In this document: positions 10,243-19,263 of the stretch, piece after piece
Layout: each line of letters starts with the position of its first letter
How positions within the stretch are numbered: position 1 is the first letter of the stretch
NCBI RefSeq assembly: GCF_014596515.1
Contig: NZ_MSJQ01000246.1
Coordinates: 1 to 53,973, forward strand
DNA length: 53,973 nt
Direction of reading: 5' to 3'
Origin: Streptomyces sp. CBMA156
Lineage (GTDB): Bacteria; Actinomycetota; Actinomycetes; Streptomycetales; Streptomycetaceae
Notes under the pieces: generated by a model
Databases searched by the model: none
Told to the model about the DNA's origin: nothing
The model's input: the letters and a program-made list of their open reading frames with translations, nothing else
Translations under genes and position numbers: made by a program

Positions 10243-11241
10243 ATGGCCAGGAAGAGTGCACCCGACGACCTGCTCGCCCCGCTGACCCTCGCGGTCGGCC
10301 AGGAGGAGCTGCTGCTGGACCGCGCGGTCGCCCAGGTGGTGGCGGCGGCGAAGGCGGCGGACCCGGACACCGACGTACGGGACCTGCCGCCCGGCGGCCT
10401 GCAGCCCGGCAGCCTGGCCGAGCTGACCACGCCGTCGCTGTTCGCCGAGCGCAAGGTGATCGTGGTCCGGGCCGCGCAGGACCTCTCCGCCGACTCGGTG
10501 AAGGAGGTCAAGGCGTACATCGAGGCCCCGGCCGAAGAAGTGATCATCGTGCTGGCGCACGCCGGCGGAGCCAAGGGCAAGGGCCTGCTGGACGCCGGGC
10601 GCAAGGCCGGCGGGCGCGAGGTGGCCTGCGCCAAGATGACCAAGGCGAGCGAGCGGCTGGCCTTCGTCAAGGGCGAGTTCCGCACCCTGGGCCGCTCGGC
10701 GACCCAGGAGGCCTGTCAGGCCCTGCTGGACGCGCTCGGCAGCGACCTGCGCGAGCTGGCGGCCGCCTGCCACCAGCTGACCTCGGACGTCGAGGGCGCG
10801 ATCGACGACACCGTGGTGGCCCGCTACTACAGCGGCCGGGCCGAGGCGACCGGCTTCGAGGTGGCCGACCTGGCGGTCACCGGCCGGGCCGCGGAGGCCC
10901 TGGAGCGGCTGCGCTGGGCGCTGGCCGTCGGCCAGCCGCCGACCGGCATCACCTACGCGCTGGCCTCCGGCGTGCGCAGCATCGGCCGGCTGGCGACCAC
11001 CGGGCGGAACATGCGCCCGGCCGACCTGGCCCGCGAGCTGGGCATGCCGCCGTGGAAGGTCGACCGGGTCCGCCAGCAGATGCGCGGCTGGACGGGCGAC
11101 GCGGTGGCCACCGCGCTGACCGCGATCGCCCAGGCCGACGCCGCCGTCAAGGGCGGCTCGGACGACCCGGCCTTCGCCCTGGAGCGCGCGGTGGTCGCCG
11201 TCGCCAGGGCCGCCAGGGCCGGCTCCCGGCCCGCCTACTGA
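10243..11241 (+). CDS. holA: DNA polymerase III subunit delta
   Basis: 332 aa, the usual length for HolA. It opens with LLAPLTLAVGQEELLLDRAV, the AAA+-like N-terminal fold of delta, then SLFAERKVIVVRAAQDL around residue 70. A helical middle domain (ASERLAFVKGEFRTLGRSA) and the C-terminal collar domain (LERLRWALAVGQPPTGITYAL) follow. Delta opens the sliding clamp within the clamp-loader complex. ATG 10243 has no Shine-Dalgarno sequence; a weak GATGCT (10229-10234) lies 8 nt upstream, so a leaderless mRNA is possible. The frame is open far upstream, but that part is antisense to the 97-aa gene. Confidence 0.95.
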   Translation: MARKSAPDDLLAPLTLAVGQEELLLDRAVAQVVAAAKAADPDTDVRDLPPGGLQPGSLAELTTPSLFAERKVIVVRAAQDLSADSVKEVKAYIEAPAEEVIIVLAHAGGAKGKGLLDAGRKAGGREVACAKMTKASERLAFVKGEFRTLGRSATQEACQALLDALGSDLRELAAACHQLTSDVEGAIDDTVVARYYSGRAEATGFEVADLAVTGRAAEALERLRWALAVGQPPTGITYALASGVRSIGRLATTGRNMRPADLARELGMPPWKVDRVRQQMRGWTGDAVATALTAIAQADAAVKGGSDDPAFALERAVVAVARAARAGSRPAY

Positions 11242-11269
11242 CGGCGGCCGGGCCCCGGCGGCGCCGGGC

Positions 11270-12124
11270 CTACTTCTTCATGGCCCGCACGGCGTCCTGC
11301 CCGTCGGACTGGAGGGTGCTGCGCAGCTCGTCCTTGGACGGCGGCTTGCCCTTCCCGTCGGAGTAGCTGGCCGAGTAGTTGATGTAGTAGGTCATCCCGC
11401 CGTCGAGGATGTTCAGCTCGGCGTAGACGCTGTGGTACGTGCCCGAGCCGTCGTCCTTGTACAGGAAGTACGCCTCCTCGCCGACTCCCGTGATCTCGGT
11501 GACCTGGTAGCCGCGCGCCCGGTACAGCTCCTTGTTGGCCGCCAGCTCGGGCGCCGGGTTGACCGCCTTGTGCAGGTCGGCGCGCAGGTAGACGTTGGCG
11601 TACTCGCTGTCGCTGTTGCCGCCGGTGCGCTTGAGCGACATCGAGCAGTTCATGCTGTCCAGCGCCGGGTGCCGGTCGGTGTGGTGGGTCGGCGCGGAGC
11701 TGTCCGAGACGGAGTAGGTCTGGAGGAGCTTGGCGGGCTTCCCCGTGGTGCAGAAGTCGTCCGAGAGGTGGTAGCCGTGCAGGCCGCGCGGCGCGGAGTC
11801 GCCGCCGACCATGCCGGGGACGACCAGGACGGCGGCGGTCCAGCCGACCGAGACGATCACGGCGCCGGCGAACGCCCAGACGGCGTTGCGCCGCAGGTTC
11901 CCGCTGCCGCCGGAGCGCGGCGCCGCCCCGGGAGCGGTCGGCAGGCCGGGTGCCGGGGCCATGCCCGGTGCCGCGGGCAGTCCGGGCGGCGGCCCGAAGC
12001 CGGCCGGACCCATCGGGCCGGGAGCGCCCGGTACGGGATGCGCCCCCGCGCCCGGCTGCTGCTGCGGGAACCCGTACCCGGGCCCGTTCGGAACAGGTGG
12101 CGGCGGTGGCGGTGGCGTCGTCAT
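11270..12124 (-). CDS. Pro-rich membrane protein with extracytoplasmic domain, unknown function
   Basis: 284 aa. Residues 1-75 are a Pro/Gly/Ala-rich cytoplasmic tail (poly-Pro then PGAPGP-type repeats), residues 81-103 form one membrane helix, and ~180 residues lie outside the cell. The outer domain has two Cys (DDFCTTG and SMNCSMSL) that could form a disulfide, and ends YSDGKGKPPSKDELRSTLQ. This layout is common among streptomycete proteins of unknown role. ATG 12124 has a purine run GGGGGGAA (12137-12130) 5 nt upstream; an in-frame ATG at 12166 is less likely. It converges on holA with a 28-bp gap. Confidence 0.8.
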   Translation of the reverse strand: MTTPPPPPPPVPNGPGYGFPQQQPGAGAHPVPGAPGPMGPAGFGPPPGLPAAPGMAPAPGLPTAPGAAPRSGGSGNLRRNAVWAFAGAVIVSVGWTAAVLVVPGMVGGDSAPRGLHGYHLSDDFCTTGKPAKLLQTYSVSDSSAPTHHTDRHPALDSMNCSMSLKRTGGNSDSEYANVYLRADLHKAVNPAPELAANKELYRARGYQVTEITGVGEEAYFLYKDDGSGTYHSVYAELNILDGGMTYYINYSASYSDGKGKPPSKDELRSTLQSDGQDAVRAMKK

Positions 12125-12208
12125 GAAGGTTCCCCCCTGGACCTGGCGCCGGGGTGCTCCCCGCACCTCGATCGGACCTGACCGACCCTAGCGGCCGGAC
12201 CGCGGAAC

Positions 12209-12261
12209 GCGACAGGCGCCGCAGTGGCCTCGGGAAGGAGACCGACTGCGACGCCTGTCGC
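12209..12261. repeat. Long interrupted inverted repeat upstream of the Pro-rich membrane protein
   Basis: GCGACAGGCG (12209-12218) pairs with CGCCTGTCGC (12252-12261), and CGCAGT (12220-12225) with ACTGCG (12245-12250), leaving one mismatch and a 19-nt loop: 16 pairs in all. It lies between the rpsT 3' end and the start at 12124, so it could be an operator, a 5' UTR structure or a remote rpsT terminator. Confidence 0.7.
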
Positions 12262-12366
12262 ACTGCTTCGTTGCACCGCACCCGCGTGGCGAACGCAGGC
12301 CGCGTGCGGTGCGAGTCTTGCGTGCCTCGGGGGTCCGGGTAGAGGGCCGGGCCGTCCCGAAGCGGT

Positions 12367-12382
12367 GGGGGCCGGAGCCCCC
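12367..12382 (-). terminator. Candidate rpsT terminator
   Basis: A 6-bp GC stem (GGGGGC/GCCCCC) with tetraloop CGGA lies 8 nt beyond the rpsT stop. Short, and without a U-tract. Confidence 0.5.
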
Positions 12383-12389
12383 GGGGGCG

Positions 12390-12659
12390 TCAGGCCTGGA
12401 CGGCCGTGTTGACGCGCTTGGTGATGGCCGACTTCTTGTTGGCGGCCTGGTTGGCGTGGATGACGCCCTTGCTCACGGCCTTGTCCAGCGCCTTGGAGGC
12501 GGCGCGGGCCAGCACGGTGGCCTTCTCGGTCTCACCGGCGGCAGCGGCCTCACGGGCCTTGCGCAGAGCGGTCTTCAGCGAGGACTTGACGGCCTTGTTG
12601 CGCAGGCGCGCCTTCTCGTTGGTCTTGTTGCGCTTGATCTGGGACTTGATGTTCGCCAC
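12390..12659 (-). CDS. rpsT: 30S ribosomal protein S20
   Basis: 89 aa, typical length. The protein starts (M)[17 protein letters not shown] and is Lys/Arg/Ala-rich and helical, as S20 should be: it binds 16S rRNA near the 5' domain and helix 44 early in 30S assembly. The start codon is GTG (12659-12657), preceded by GAGG (12670-12667) at 7 nt. It is divergent from lepA across 297 bp. S20 and LepA (EF4) are a common gene pair in bacteria and both relate to 30S biogenesis. Confidence 0.97.
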   Translation of the reverse strand: MANIKSQIKRNKTNEKARLRNKAVKSSLKTALRKAREAAAAGETEKATVLARAASKALDKAVSKGVIHANQAANKKSAITKRVNTAVQA

Positions 12660-12956
12660 GGAATAGCCTCAGTCTGTGTAAAGAAATCCGAACGGGGTCA
12701 CACCCGGCGGCCTTCGGTCCTGCTGAGAGGGCATGCCGAGGCCAGGTGCAGCATCCCACGCTACCAGGGGCCCGCTCCCCGTCCCAAACCGGCCGCCCGT
12801 GCGGGCCGCTCCCGGCTCCCGACCGGCAGTCCGCCCCGTGCTCGTGGGAGGATGGGAGGAACTATTTCGATCGGACGAGACTGTCCGGTCCCCGGGAAGC
12901 CGGTCAGCGATGACCCGGACACCCCCGGCCCCGGACCAACGGAGAATCGGACCAAG
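12660..12956. other. Divergent rpsT-lepA regulatory region
   Basis: This 297-bp gap must hold both promoters. No confident -35/-10 pair stood out. The stretch 12845-12875 is AT-richer than its surroundings. An in-frame ATG at 12852 could extend LepA by 35 residues, but a Shine-Dalgarno-like GGGAGG directly abuts it and the extension has no family similarity, so it was left out. Confidence 0.4.
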
Positions 12957-14825
12957 GTGCCCGCGACCCCCAGCAATGTGCCAGAGCCCAGCCGTACCGA
13001 CCCGGCGCTGATCCGCAACTTCTGCATCATCGCCCACATCGACCACGGCAAGTCGACGCTCGCAGACCGGATGCTGCAGATCACCGGCGTCGTCGACCCC
13101 CGGCAGATGCGTGCCCAGTACCTCGACCGCATGGACATCGAGCGCGAGCGCGGCATCACCATCAAGTCGCAGGCGGTCCGCCTCCCGTGGGCGCCGAAGA
13201 CGGGGCCGAACGCCGGGGCCACGCACATCCTCAACATGATCGACACCCCCGGCCACGTGGACTTCACGTACGAGGTGTCCCGCTCCCTCGCCGCGTGCGA
13301 GGGCACCATCCTGGTGGTCGACGCGGCCCAGGGCATCGAGGCGCAGACCCTCGCCAACCTCTACCTGGCGCTGGAGAACGACCTCACGATCGTCCCGGTC
13401 CTCAACAAGATCGACCTCCCGGCCGCCCAGCCGGAGAAGTACGCGGCCGAGATCGCCCACATCATCGGGTGTGACCCCTCGGACGTGCTGCAGGTCAGCG
13501 CCAAGACCGGTCTGGGCGTCGAGGACCTGCTGGACCACATCGTCGACACCGTCCCGGCCCCGGTCGGCGTCAAGGACGCCCCGGCCCGCGCGATGATCTT
13601 CGACTCGGTCTACGACTCCTACCGCGGCGTGGTGACCTACGTCCGGGTGGTCGACGGCCAGCTCACCAAGCGTGAGCGGATCGCCATGATGTCCACTGGC
13701 GCGACCCACGAGCTGCTGGAGATCGGCGTCATCTCGCCCGAGCCGAAGGTCGCCGACGGCCTCGGCGTCGGCGAGGTGGGCTACATCATCACCGGTGTGA
13801 AGGACGTCCGGCAGTCCAAGGTCGGTGACACCATCACCTCGATGCACAAGGGTGCGACCGAGCCGCTGGGCGGCTACAAGGACCCGCGTCCGATGGTGTT
13901 CTCCGGCCTGTACCCGTTGGACGGCTCGGACTACCCGCTGCTGCGCGACGCCCTGGACAAGCTGCGGCTCAACGACGCCGCGCTGGTGTACGAGCCGGAG
14001 ACCTCGGTCGCCCTCGGCTTCGGCTACCGCTGCGGCTTCCTCGGCCTGCTGCACCTGGAGATCATCCGGGAGCGCCTGGAGCGCGAGTTCAACCTCGACC
14101 TGATCTCCACCGCCCCGAACGTGGTCTACCGCGTGGTGATGGAGGACGGCACCGAGCACACCGTCACCAACCCGAGCGAGTTCCCGACCGGCAAGCTCGC
14201 CGAGGTCTTCGAGCCGATCGTGCGCGGCACCATCCTCGCGCCCAACGAGTTCGTCGGCGCGATCATGGAGCTCTGCCAGGCCCGCCGCGGCAACCTCCAG
14301 GGCATGGACTACCTCTCCGAGGACCGGGTCGAGCTGCGCTACACCCTGCCGCTCGCCGAGATCGTCTTCGACTTCTTCGACCAGCTGAAGTCCAAGACCC
14401 GCGGCTACGGCTCCTTCGACTACGAGCCGATCGGCGAGCAGTCCGCCCAGCTGGTCAAGGTCGACATCCTGCTGCACGGCGACGCGGTGGACGCCTTCTC
14501 CGCGATCGTCCACAAGGACAAGGCCTACGGCTACGGCGTGATGATGGCGGGCAAGCTCCAGAAGCTCATCCCGCGCCAGCAGTTCGAGGTGCCGATCCAG
14601 GCGGCCATCGGCTCCCGGGTGATCGCCCGCGAGACGGTCCGCGCGATCCGCAAGGACGTCCTCGCCAAGTGCTACGGCGGTGACATCTCCCGTAAGCGGA
14701 AGCTGCTGGAGAAGCAGAAGGAAGGCAAGAAGCGGATGAAGATGGTCGGCCGCGTGGAGGTCCCGCAGGAGGCCTTCATCGCCGCGCTCTCCACCGACGC
14801 CGAGGCGCCGAAGGAGAAGAAGTAG
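12957..14825 (+). CDS. lepA: Elongation factor 4 (LepA), ribosome-associated GTPase
   Basis: 622 aa, the standard LepA length. G1 is AHIDHGKST at residues 26-34, G3 DTPGHVDF near 91, and G4 NKID near 150. The EF-G-like domains II, III and V follow, and the LepA-specific C-terminal domain ends [19 protein letters not shown]. It lacks EF-G domain IV, as expected. LepA acts on the ribosome, with roles proposed in back-translocation and in 30S biogenesis. The start is GTG 12957 ([20 protein letters not shown]), with GGAG (12941-12944) 12 nt upstream. A very strong terminator follows. Confidence 0.97.
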   Translation: MPATPSNVPEPSRTDPALIRNFCIIAHIDHGKSTLADRMLQITGVVDPRQMRAQYLDRMDIERERGITIKSQAVRLPWAPKTGPNAGATHILNMIDTPGHVDFTYEVSRSLAACEGTILVVDAAQGIEAQTLANLYLALENDLTIVPVLNKIDLPAAQPEKYAAEIAHIIGCDPSDVLQVSAKTGLGVEDLLDHIVDTVPAPVGVKDAPARAMIFDSVYDSYRGVVTYVRVVDGQLTKRERIAMMSTGATHELLEIGVISPEPKVADGLGVGEVGYIITGVKDVRQSKVGDTITSMHKGATEPLGGYKDPRPMVFSGLYPLDGSDYPLLRDALDKLRLNDAALVYEPETSVALGFGYRCGFLGLLHLEIIRERLEREFNLDLISTAPNVVYRVVMEDGTEHTVTNPSEFPTGKLAEVFEPIVRGTILAPNEFVGAIMELCQARRGNLQGMDYLSEDRVELRYTLPLAEIVFDFFDQLKSKTRGYGSFDYEPIGEQSAQLVKVDILLHGDAVDAFSAIVHKDKAYGYGVMMAGKLQKLIPRQQFEVPIQAAIGSRVIARETVRAIRKDVLAKCYGGDISRKRKLLEKQKEGKKRMKMVGRVEVPQEAFIAALSTDAEAPKEKK

Positions 14826-14842
14826 CGGCAGGGCGGCGACGA

Positions 14843-14884
14843 ACGCCGGAAGGGCCCGGGCACCTGCCCGGGCCCTTCCGGCGT
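14843..14884 (+). terminator. lepA terminator
   Basis: A perfect 19-bp stem (14843-14861 with 14866-14884), loop ACCT, starts 17 nt after the lepA stop. It lies 48 bp before the convergent oxidoreductase stop and could stop transcription from both sides. Confidence 0.9.
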
Positions 14885-14932
14885 TTCCGGCGCGCTGAGG
14901 CCCTTCGGAGCGCCGAGGCCGGCTCCGGTGCC

Positions 14933-16012
14933 CTACTTCAGGCTGTGGAGGACCGCGGTGACGATCGCCGCCTTCGCCAGCCGCCCCGCGGTGCCGGTGA
15001 ACACGGTGGGCCGCATCGAGTCGTCCGCGCCGACCACCTGGAGCAGCCCATCCCGCCGGCCGAGGCTCACGCACTGCACCACGTACCGGAAGGCGAACGG
15101 TTCGGTGGTGCGGCCGGCCAGCAGTCCGCCGAGGTACCGGCCCTGCGGCAGGGCAGTGGCGCAGCCCATCCGCAGGGTGCCGGCGCCGGGGACGGTGACG
15201 GCGGCGGCATCGCCGATCACGTGGACGTCCGGGTGGGAGACCGACCGCAGACGGTCGTCCACCAGGGCCCGGCCGTGCTCGTCCACGGCGAGTCCGGCCT
15301 CGGCGGCCAGCGGGTGCACCTCCAGTGAGGCGGCCCAGACCGTGACGTCGGCCCCGAGCGGGCCGGCGGTGGTGCGCAGGCCGTTCGGGGTGACCTCGGT
15401 GACGGTGGTGTTCTCGTGGACGGCCACGCCGAGCCGGGCGAGGACGCGCCGGACGTGGGCCCGGCCCCTGGCCGAGTAGACGCCGCCGACCTGGCCGGAC
15501 GCGACGATCCGCACCTTCCAGCGGGGGTGGGCCTCGGCGAGTTCGGTGGCCAGTTCGATGCCGGTGGCGCCGCCGCCGACCACGGCCAGGGTGCCGGGCC
15601 GTTCGGCGGTGTCGATCCGGCGGCGCAGTTCGGTCGCGCGCTCCGCCGAGTAGGCGTGCTGTTCGGCGCCGGGGACGCCGTGCCAGGCGGTGCGGCTGCC
15701 GAGGGCGTAGACCAGGGTGTCGTACTCCAGGCCGGTGCCGTCGTCCAGGCGGACCCGGCGCGCGGCCGGGTCGAGCCCGACGGCCCTGGCCCGCCGGTGG
15801 GTGACGGGGAGGCCGTGGGTGAGTTCGCTGACGGCGGGCCAGTCGCGGCCGCGGCCGGCGGCGGTCTCGTGCCGGCGGACGCGGTGCAGGAGCCGGTCCT
15901 CGGGGGCGACCAGGGTGACGGCGTGCCGCCGTGCGGCGCCCTTGGCCGCGGTGAGCCCGGCGTACCCGGCGCCCAGTACGACGATCCGCTGCCCGGTGGT
16001 GGTGCTGCTCAT
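14933..16012 (-). CDS. FAD-dependent pyridine nucleotide-disulfide-type oxidoreductase (NDH-2-like)
   Basis: 359 aa with two Rossmann folds. The FAD site is VVLGAGYAGLTAA (GxGxxG at residues 14-19), the NAD(P)H site VVGGGATG at 144-151, and the second FAD motif VHVIGDAAAV is near 268. It resembles type II NADH dehydrogenases and AIF-like oxidoreductases but has no obvious C-terminal membrane anchor. The substrate is unknown. It lies 88 bp downstream of an ECF41-type sigma factor on the same strand. Oxidoreductases are among the usual ECF41 partner genes, so it is a likely target. A candidate ECF41 promoter lies at 16064-16090. Confidence 0.88.
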   Translation of the reverse strand: MSSTTTGQRIVVLGAGYAGLTAAKGAARRHAVTLVAPEDRLLHRVRRHETAAGRGRDWPAVSELTHGLPVTHRRARAVGLDPAARRVRLDDGTGLEYDTLVYALGSRTAWHGVPGAEQHAYSAERATELRRRIDTAERPGTLAVVGGGATGIELATELAEAHPRWKVRIVASGQVGGVYSARGRAHVRRVLARLGVAVHENTTVTEVTPNGLRTTAGPLGADVTVWAASLEVHPLAAEAGLAVDEHGRALVDDRLRSVSHPDVHVIGDAAAVTVPGAGTLRMGCATALPQGRYLGGLLAGRTTEPFAFRYVVQCVSLGRRDGLLQVVGADDSMRPTVFTGTAGRLAKAAIVTAVLHSLK

Positions 16013-16033
16013 CTCGTCCGCCTCCTCGCGAGG

Positions 16034-16050
16034 GCGCTCCGGTGGAGCGC
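16034..16050 (-). other. Small hairpin in the oxidoreductase 5' UTR
   Basis: A perfect 7-bp stem (GCGCTCC with GGAGCGC) and a GGT loop sit between the candidate ECF41 promoter and the ATG at 16012. It may stabilise the transcript or act as the terminator of the sigma factor gene. Confidence 0.4.
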
Positions 16051-16063
16051 TGTTCGGGAAGGG

Positions 16064-16090
16064 GACGACGCGGCCGGACGGGGTGTGACG
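16064..16090 (-). promoter_or_regulatory. Candidate ECF41-type promoter
   Basis: On the minus strand CGTCACA (16090-16084) and CGTC (16067-16064) are 16 nt apart. The published ECF41 target motif, as I recall it, is TGTCACA then CGTC at about this spacing, so only the first base of the -35 differs. It points at the oxidoreductase, whose ATG is 51 nt further on. Confidence 0.5.
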
Positions 16091-16100
16091 GTGACCCGTG

Positions 16101-17111
16101 TCACAGCTCCACGGCCGGGATGCGGCCGAGCTTCTCGGGGTTGAGCATGACGTACGCCTCGGTGATCCGCCCGTCGGCGACGGTGAGGGCGAGGACGCCG
16201 CCGACCTTTCCGGTGGCCAGGTCGTACCAGACCAGTCCGGGCTCGCCGTTGACCACGGCGCGGCCGATGCCCGTGCCGGGGGTGAACCACTTGGCGACCA
16301 GGCCGGCCACCAGCCGGGACACCCGGTCGGCGCCGTGGACCGGGCGGACTCCGGCGCGGACGATGCCGCCGCCGTCGGAGTGCCAGACCACGTCGGGGTC
16401 GAGGACCTCCATCAGGGCGAGGATGTCGCCGCGGGTGCTGGCGGCGGCGAAGGCCTCGACGGCCTGGCGGTGCCCGGCCGGGTCGGCGCCGGTGCGCGGG
16501 GCGCCCGCGCCGGCCCGGCGACCGCCCTGGCTTCGACTGTCCTCGCCCCGGCCTCCCGCGCGGACCCGGCGGCGGGCCCGGGAGGCGAGCTGGCGGGCCG
16601 CGTCGGCGGTGCGGTCCAGGGAGGTGCCGATCTCCTCGAAGCCGACGGCGAAGACGTCGTGCAGCACGAAGGCGGCCCGCTCGGCGGGGGTGAGCTGTTC
16701 CAGGACGGCCAGCAGGGCGAGCGAGACGGACTCGCCGCGTTCGGCCAGTTCGGCGGGGGAGTCGGGGCCGTCGGCGTAGGAGACGGACGGCTCCGGCAGC
16801 CACTCGCCGTAGTAGGCCTCGCGGCGGGCGCGGGCGGAGCCCAGCTGGTCGTAGCAGAGCCGGGTGACGACGGTGGTGAGGAAGGCGCGCGGGTCGGCGA
16901 CGGCGGTGCGGTCGGCGGCCTGCCAGCGCAGCCAGGCGTCCTGGAGGACGTCCTCGGCGTCGGTGAACGAACCGAGCAGCCGGTAGGCGACCGAGCCCAG
17001 GTAGCGCCGGTTCGCCTCGAAGGCGTCCGGAGCGTTCGGAGGTTCCGGCGTGTTCGGAGCTTCCGGAGCTTCCGGAACATCCGGGCGGTCCGGGGCCTGG
17101 TCGTCGATCAC
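16101..17111 (-). CDS. ECF41-type RNA polymerase sigma factor with C-terminal SnoaL-like domain
   Basis: 336 aa. Sigma region 2 (~32-100, with FTDAEDVLQDAWLRW) is followed by WLPEP at 104-108, region 4 (~130-185, LTPAERAAFVLHDVF and the helix-turn-helix) and a C-terminal SnoaL/NTF2-like domain (~212-336) with DGGG at 246-249 and NPEKL near 325. WLPEP, DGGG and NP(D/E)KL mark group ECF41, where the fused domain replaces an anti-sigma factor. The N-terminal 30 residues are a Pro-Glu-Ala-Pro-rich extension encoded by degenerate repeats. The oxidoreductase downstream is the expected target. A start downstream of the Pro-rich segment cannot be excluded. Confidence 0.9.
   Translation of the reverse strand: MIDDQAPDRPDVPEAPEAPNTPEPPNAPDAFEANRRYLGSVAYRLLGSFTDAEDVLQDAWLRWQAADRTAVADPRAFLTTVVTRLCYDQLGSARARREAYYGEWLPEPSVSYADGPDSPAELAERGESVSLALLAVLEQLTPAERAAFVLHDVFAVGFEEIGTSLDRTADAARQLASRARRRVRAGGRGEDSRSQGGRRAGAGAPRTGADPAGHRQAVEAFAAASTRGDILALMEVLDPDVVWHSDGGGIVRAGVRPVHGADRVSRLVAGLVAKWFTPGTGIGRAVVNGEPGLVWYDLATGKVGGVLALTVADGRITEAYVMLNPEKLGRIPAVEL
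17028..17098 (-). repeat. Degenerate repeats in the 5' end of the sigma factor gene
   Basis: Variants of GTTCGGAG and TTCCGGAG recur every 9-18 bp and encode the Pro-Glu-Ala-Pro/Asn-rich segment at residues ~9-29 of the sigma factor. The periodicity suggests slippage-prone growth of an unstructured N-terminus. Confidence 0.7.
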
Positions 17112-17193
17112 CGGCCCAAGGTAGCGCGTGGCGTCCGGAAGGCGAAGGGCCGGGGCGGGAAGTCCCTGCCCCGGTCCTTCGCATGATGGTGCG

Positions 17194-19263
17194 TCAGTCC
17201 ACCTCGACCGCGGCCTCGGCGAACTGCGCCTGGTAGAGCCGGGCGTAGGCGCCGTCGGCGGCGATCAGCCGGTCGTGCGAGCCCTGTTCGACGATCGAGC
17301 CGTTCTCCATCACCAGGATCACGTCGGCGTCCCGGATGGTGGAGAGCCGGTGGGCGATCACGAAGCTGGTGCGGCCGGTGCGCAGCCGGGCCATGGCCCG
17401 CTGGATCAGCACCTCGGTGCGGGTGTCGACGGAGCTGGTCGCCTCGTCCAGGACCAGGATGGACGGCTGGGCGAGGAACGCCCGGGCGATGGTGATCAGC
17501 TGCTTCTCGCCGGCGCTGACGCCGGCGCCCTCGTCGTCGATGACGGTGTCGTAGCCGTTGGGCAGGGTGCGTACGAAGCGGTCGACGTGGGCGGCCTTGG
17601 CGGCCTCGACGACCTGCTCGCGGGTGGCGGACTCGGCGCCGTAGGCGATGTTGTCGGCGATGCTGCCGCCGAACAGCCAGGTGTCCTGGAGCACCATGCC
17701 GATGCCGGAGCGCAGGTCCTCGCGGGACATCGCGGAGATGTCCGTGCCGTCGAGGGTGATCCGCCCCGAGCTGACCTCGTAGAACCGCATCAGCAGGTTG
17801 ACCAGGGTGGTCTTGCCGGCGCCGGTGGGGCCGACGATGGCGACGGTCTGGCCGGGCTCGACCTTGAGCGAGAGGTCCTCGATGAGCGGCTTCTCGGGGT
17901 CGTAGCGGAAGGACACGTCCTGGAAGGCGACCCGGCCGTGCACCACCTCGGGCCGTTCCGGCATGGCCGGTTCGGGGCTCTGCTCGGGGGCGTCCAGCAG
18001 TTCGAAGACGCGCTCGGCGGAGGCGACGCCGGACTGCACCAGGTTGGCCATGCTGGCGACCTGGGTGAGCGGCTGGCTGAACTGCCGCGAGTACTGGATG
18101 AACGCCTGGACGTCGCCGATGGACAGCGCGCCGCTGGCCACCCGCAGGCCGCCGACGACGGCGACCAGCACGTACTGGAGGTTGCCGATCAGCATCATCG
18201 CGGGCTGGATGATGCCGGAGATGAACTGGGCCTTGTAGCCGGCCTGGTAGAGCGACTCGTTGTGCTCGCGGAAGGTCTCCGCGGCCTCCTGCTGCCGGCC
18301 GAACACCTTGACCAGGGTGTGGCCGGTGTACATCTCCTCGATGTGGGCGTTGAGCTGGCCGGTGGACTTCCACTGCTGGACGAACTGCGGCTGGGCCCGC
18401 TTGCCGACCTTGGTGGCGACGACCACCGAGAACGGCACCGAGACCAGGGCGATCGTCGCGAGCAGCGGGGAGATCCAGAACATCATCGCGAGCACGCCGA
18501 CCACGGTGAGCAGCGAGTTGACGACCTGTCCCATGGTCTGCTGCATGGACTGGCCGATGTTGTCGATGTCGTTGGTGACCCGGCTGAGCACCTCGCCGCG
18601 CGGCTGTTTGTCGAAGTAGCTGAGCGGCAGCCGGGAGAGCTTGGCCTCGACGTCCTGGCGCAGCCGGTAGCCGGCGGCCTGGACGGCCCGGGTGGCGAGC
18701 CGGCCCTGGAAGATGCCGAAGACGGCGGAGACCAGGTAGATGCCGAGCACCCAGAGCAGGACGGTGCCGATGGCGCCGAAGTCCATGCCCTGGCCGGGGG
18801 TGAAGTCGACGGAGGAGAGCAGGTCGGCGACGCCGTTGTCGCCGTGGGCGCGCAGCCCGTCGACGGCCTGGGCCTTGGTGGTGCCCGGTTCGAAGCGGGC
18901 GCCGACGACGCCGGCGAAGATCAGGTCGGTGGCGTCGCCGAGGATCTTGGGGCCGATGACGGCGCAGCCGATGCTGAGCACGCCGAGGAGCATGACGCCG
19001 ATCAGGGTGGTGCGTTCGGGGCGCAGCAGGCCGAGGACGCGCTTGCCCGAGCCCTTGAAGTCCATGGACTTCTCGGCGCCCTGGCCGCCCGCGAAGCGGC
19101 CGGGGCCGGCCGGGCCGCGGCGGGCGGCGGCGGCCTGCGAGTCGCTGGGCAGGTCGGCTTTCCCACCGGCTTTCCCACCGGCCTTCGTCAGGTCGGTCTT
19201 GGCGCCGCCCTGGCCGTTCTTCGGGGCGTCCGGCTTCGCCGGGGGCTTTCCTGGGGTGGTCAC
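17194..19263 (-). CDS. ABC transporter ATP-binding/permease protein (canonical half of a heterodimeric exporter)
   Basis: 689 aa. A Lys/Ala/Gly-rich cytoplasmic N-terminus (~1-75) precedes six membrane helices (~80-390) and a nucleotide-binding domain. Walker [10 protein letters not shown] is near residue 476, the signature is the variant VSAGEKQ near 581, Walker [12 protein letters not shown] keeps the catalytic Glu, and the H-loop FVIAHRLST keeps His. The noncanonical signature with intact Walker B/H-loop is typical of one half of TmrAB/YheHI-type heterodimers. The GTG start (19263) overlaps the upstream TGA as GTGA, with AGGAGG (19273-19268) inside the preceding gene, so translation is coupled. 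The substrate is unknown, perhaps drugs or lipids. Confidence 0.92.
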   Translation of the reverse strand: MTTPGKPPAKPDAPKNGQGGAKTDLTKAGGKAGGKADLPSDSQAAAARRGPAGPGRFAGGQGAEKSMDFKGSGKRVLGLLRPERTTLIGVMLLGVLSIGCAVIGPKILGDATDLIFAGVVGARFEPGTTKAQAVDGLRAHGDNGVADLLSSVDFTPGQGMDFGAIGTVLLWVLGIYLVSAVFGIFQGRLATRAVQAAGYRLRQDVEAKLSRLPLSYFDKQPRGEVLSRVTNDIDNIGQSMQQTMGQVVNSLLTVVGVLAMMFWISPLLATIALVSVPFSVVVATKVGKRAQPQFVQQWKSTGQLNAHIEEMYTGHTLVKVFGRQQEAAETFREHNESLYQAGYKAQFISGIIQPAMMLIGNLQYVLVAVVGGLRVASGALSIGDVQAFIQYSRQFSQPLTQVASMANLVQSGVASAERVFELLDAPEQSPEPAMPERPEVVHGRVAFQDVSFRYDPEKPLIEDLSLKVEPGQTVAIVGPTGAGKTTLVNLLMRFYEVSSGRITLDGTDISAMSREDLRSGIGMVLQDTWLFGGSIADNIAYGAESATREQVVEAAKAAHVDRFVRTLPNGYDTVIDDEGAGVSAGEKQLITIARAFLAQPSILVLDEATSSVDTRTEVLIQRAMARLRTGRTSFVIAHRLSTIRDADVILVMENGSIVEQGSHDRLIAADGAYARLYQAQFAEAAVEVD

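Noticed and set aside
12852..12956. N-terminal extension of LepA from ATG 12852
   Set aside because: The 35 extra residues have no similarity to LepA, while GTG 12957 gives the standard 622-aa protein.
16099..16105. Perfect ECF41 -35 (TGTCACA) on the plus strand
   Set aside because: It lies in the sigma factor 3' end, no CGTC follows at 16-18 nt, and no plus-strand gene starts nearby.
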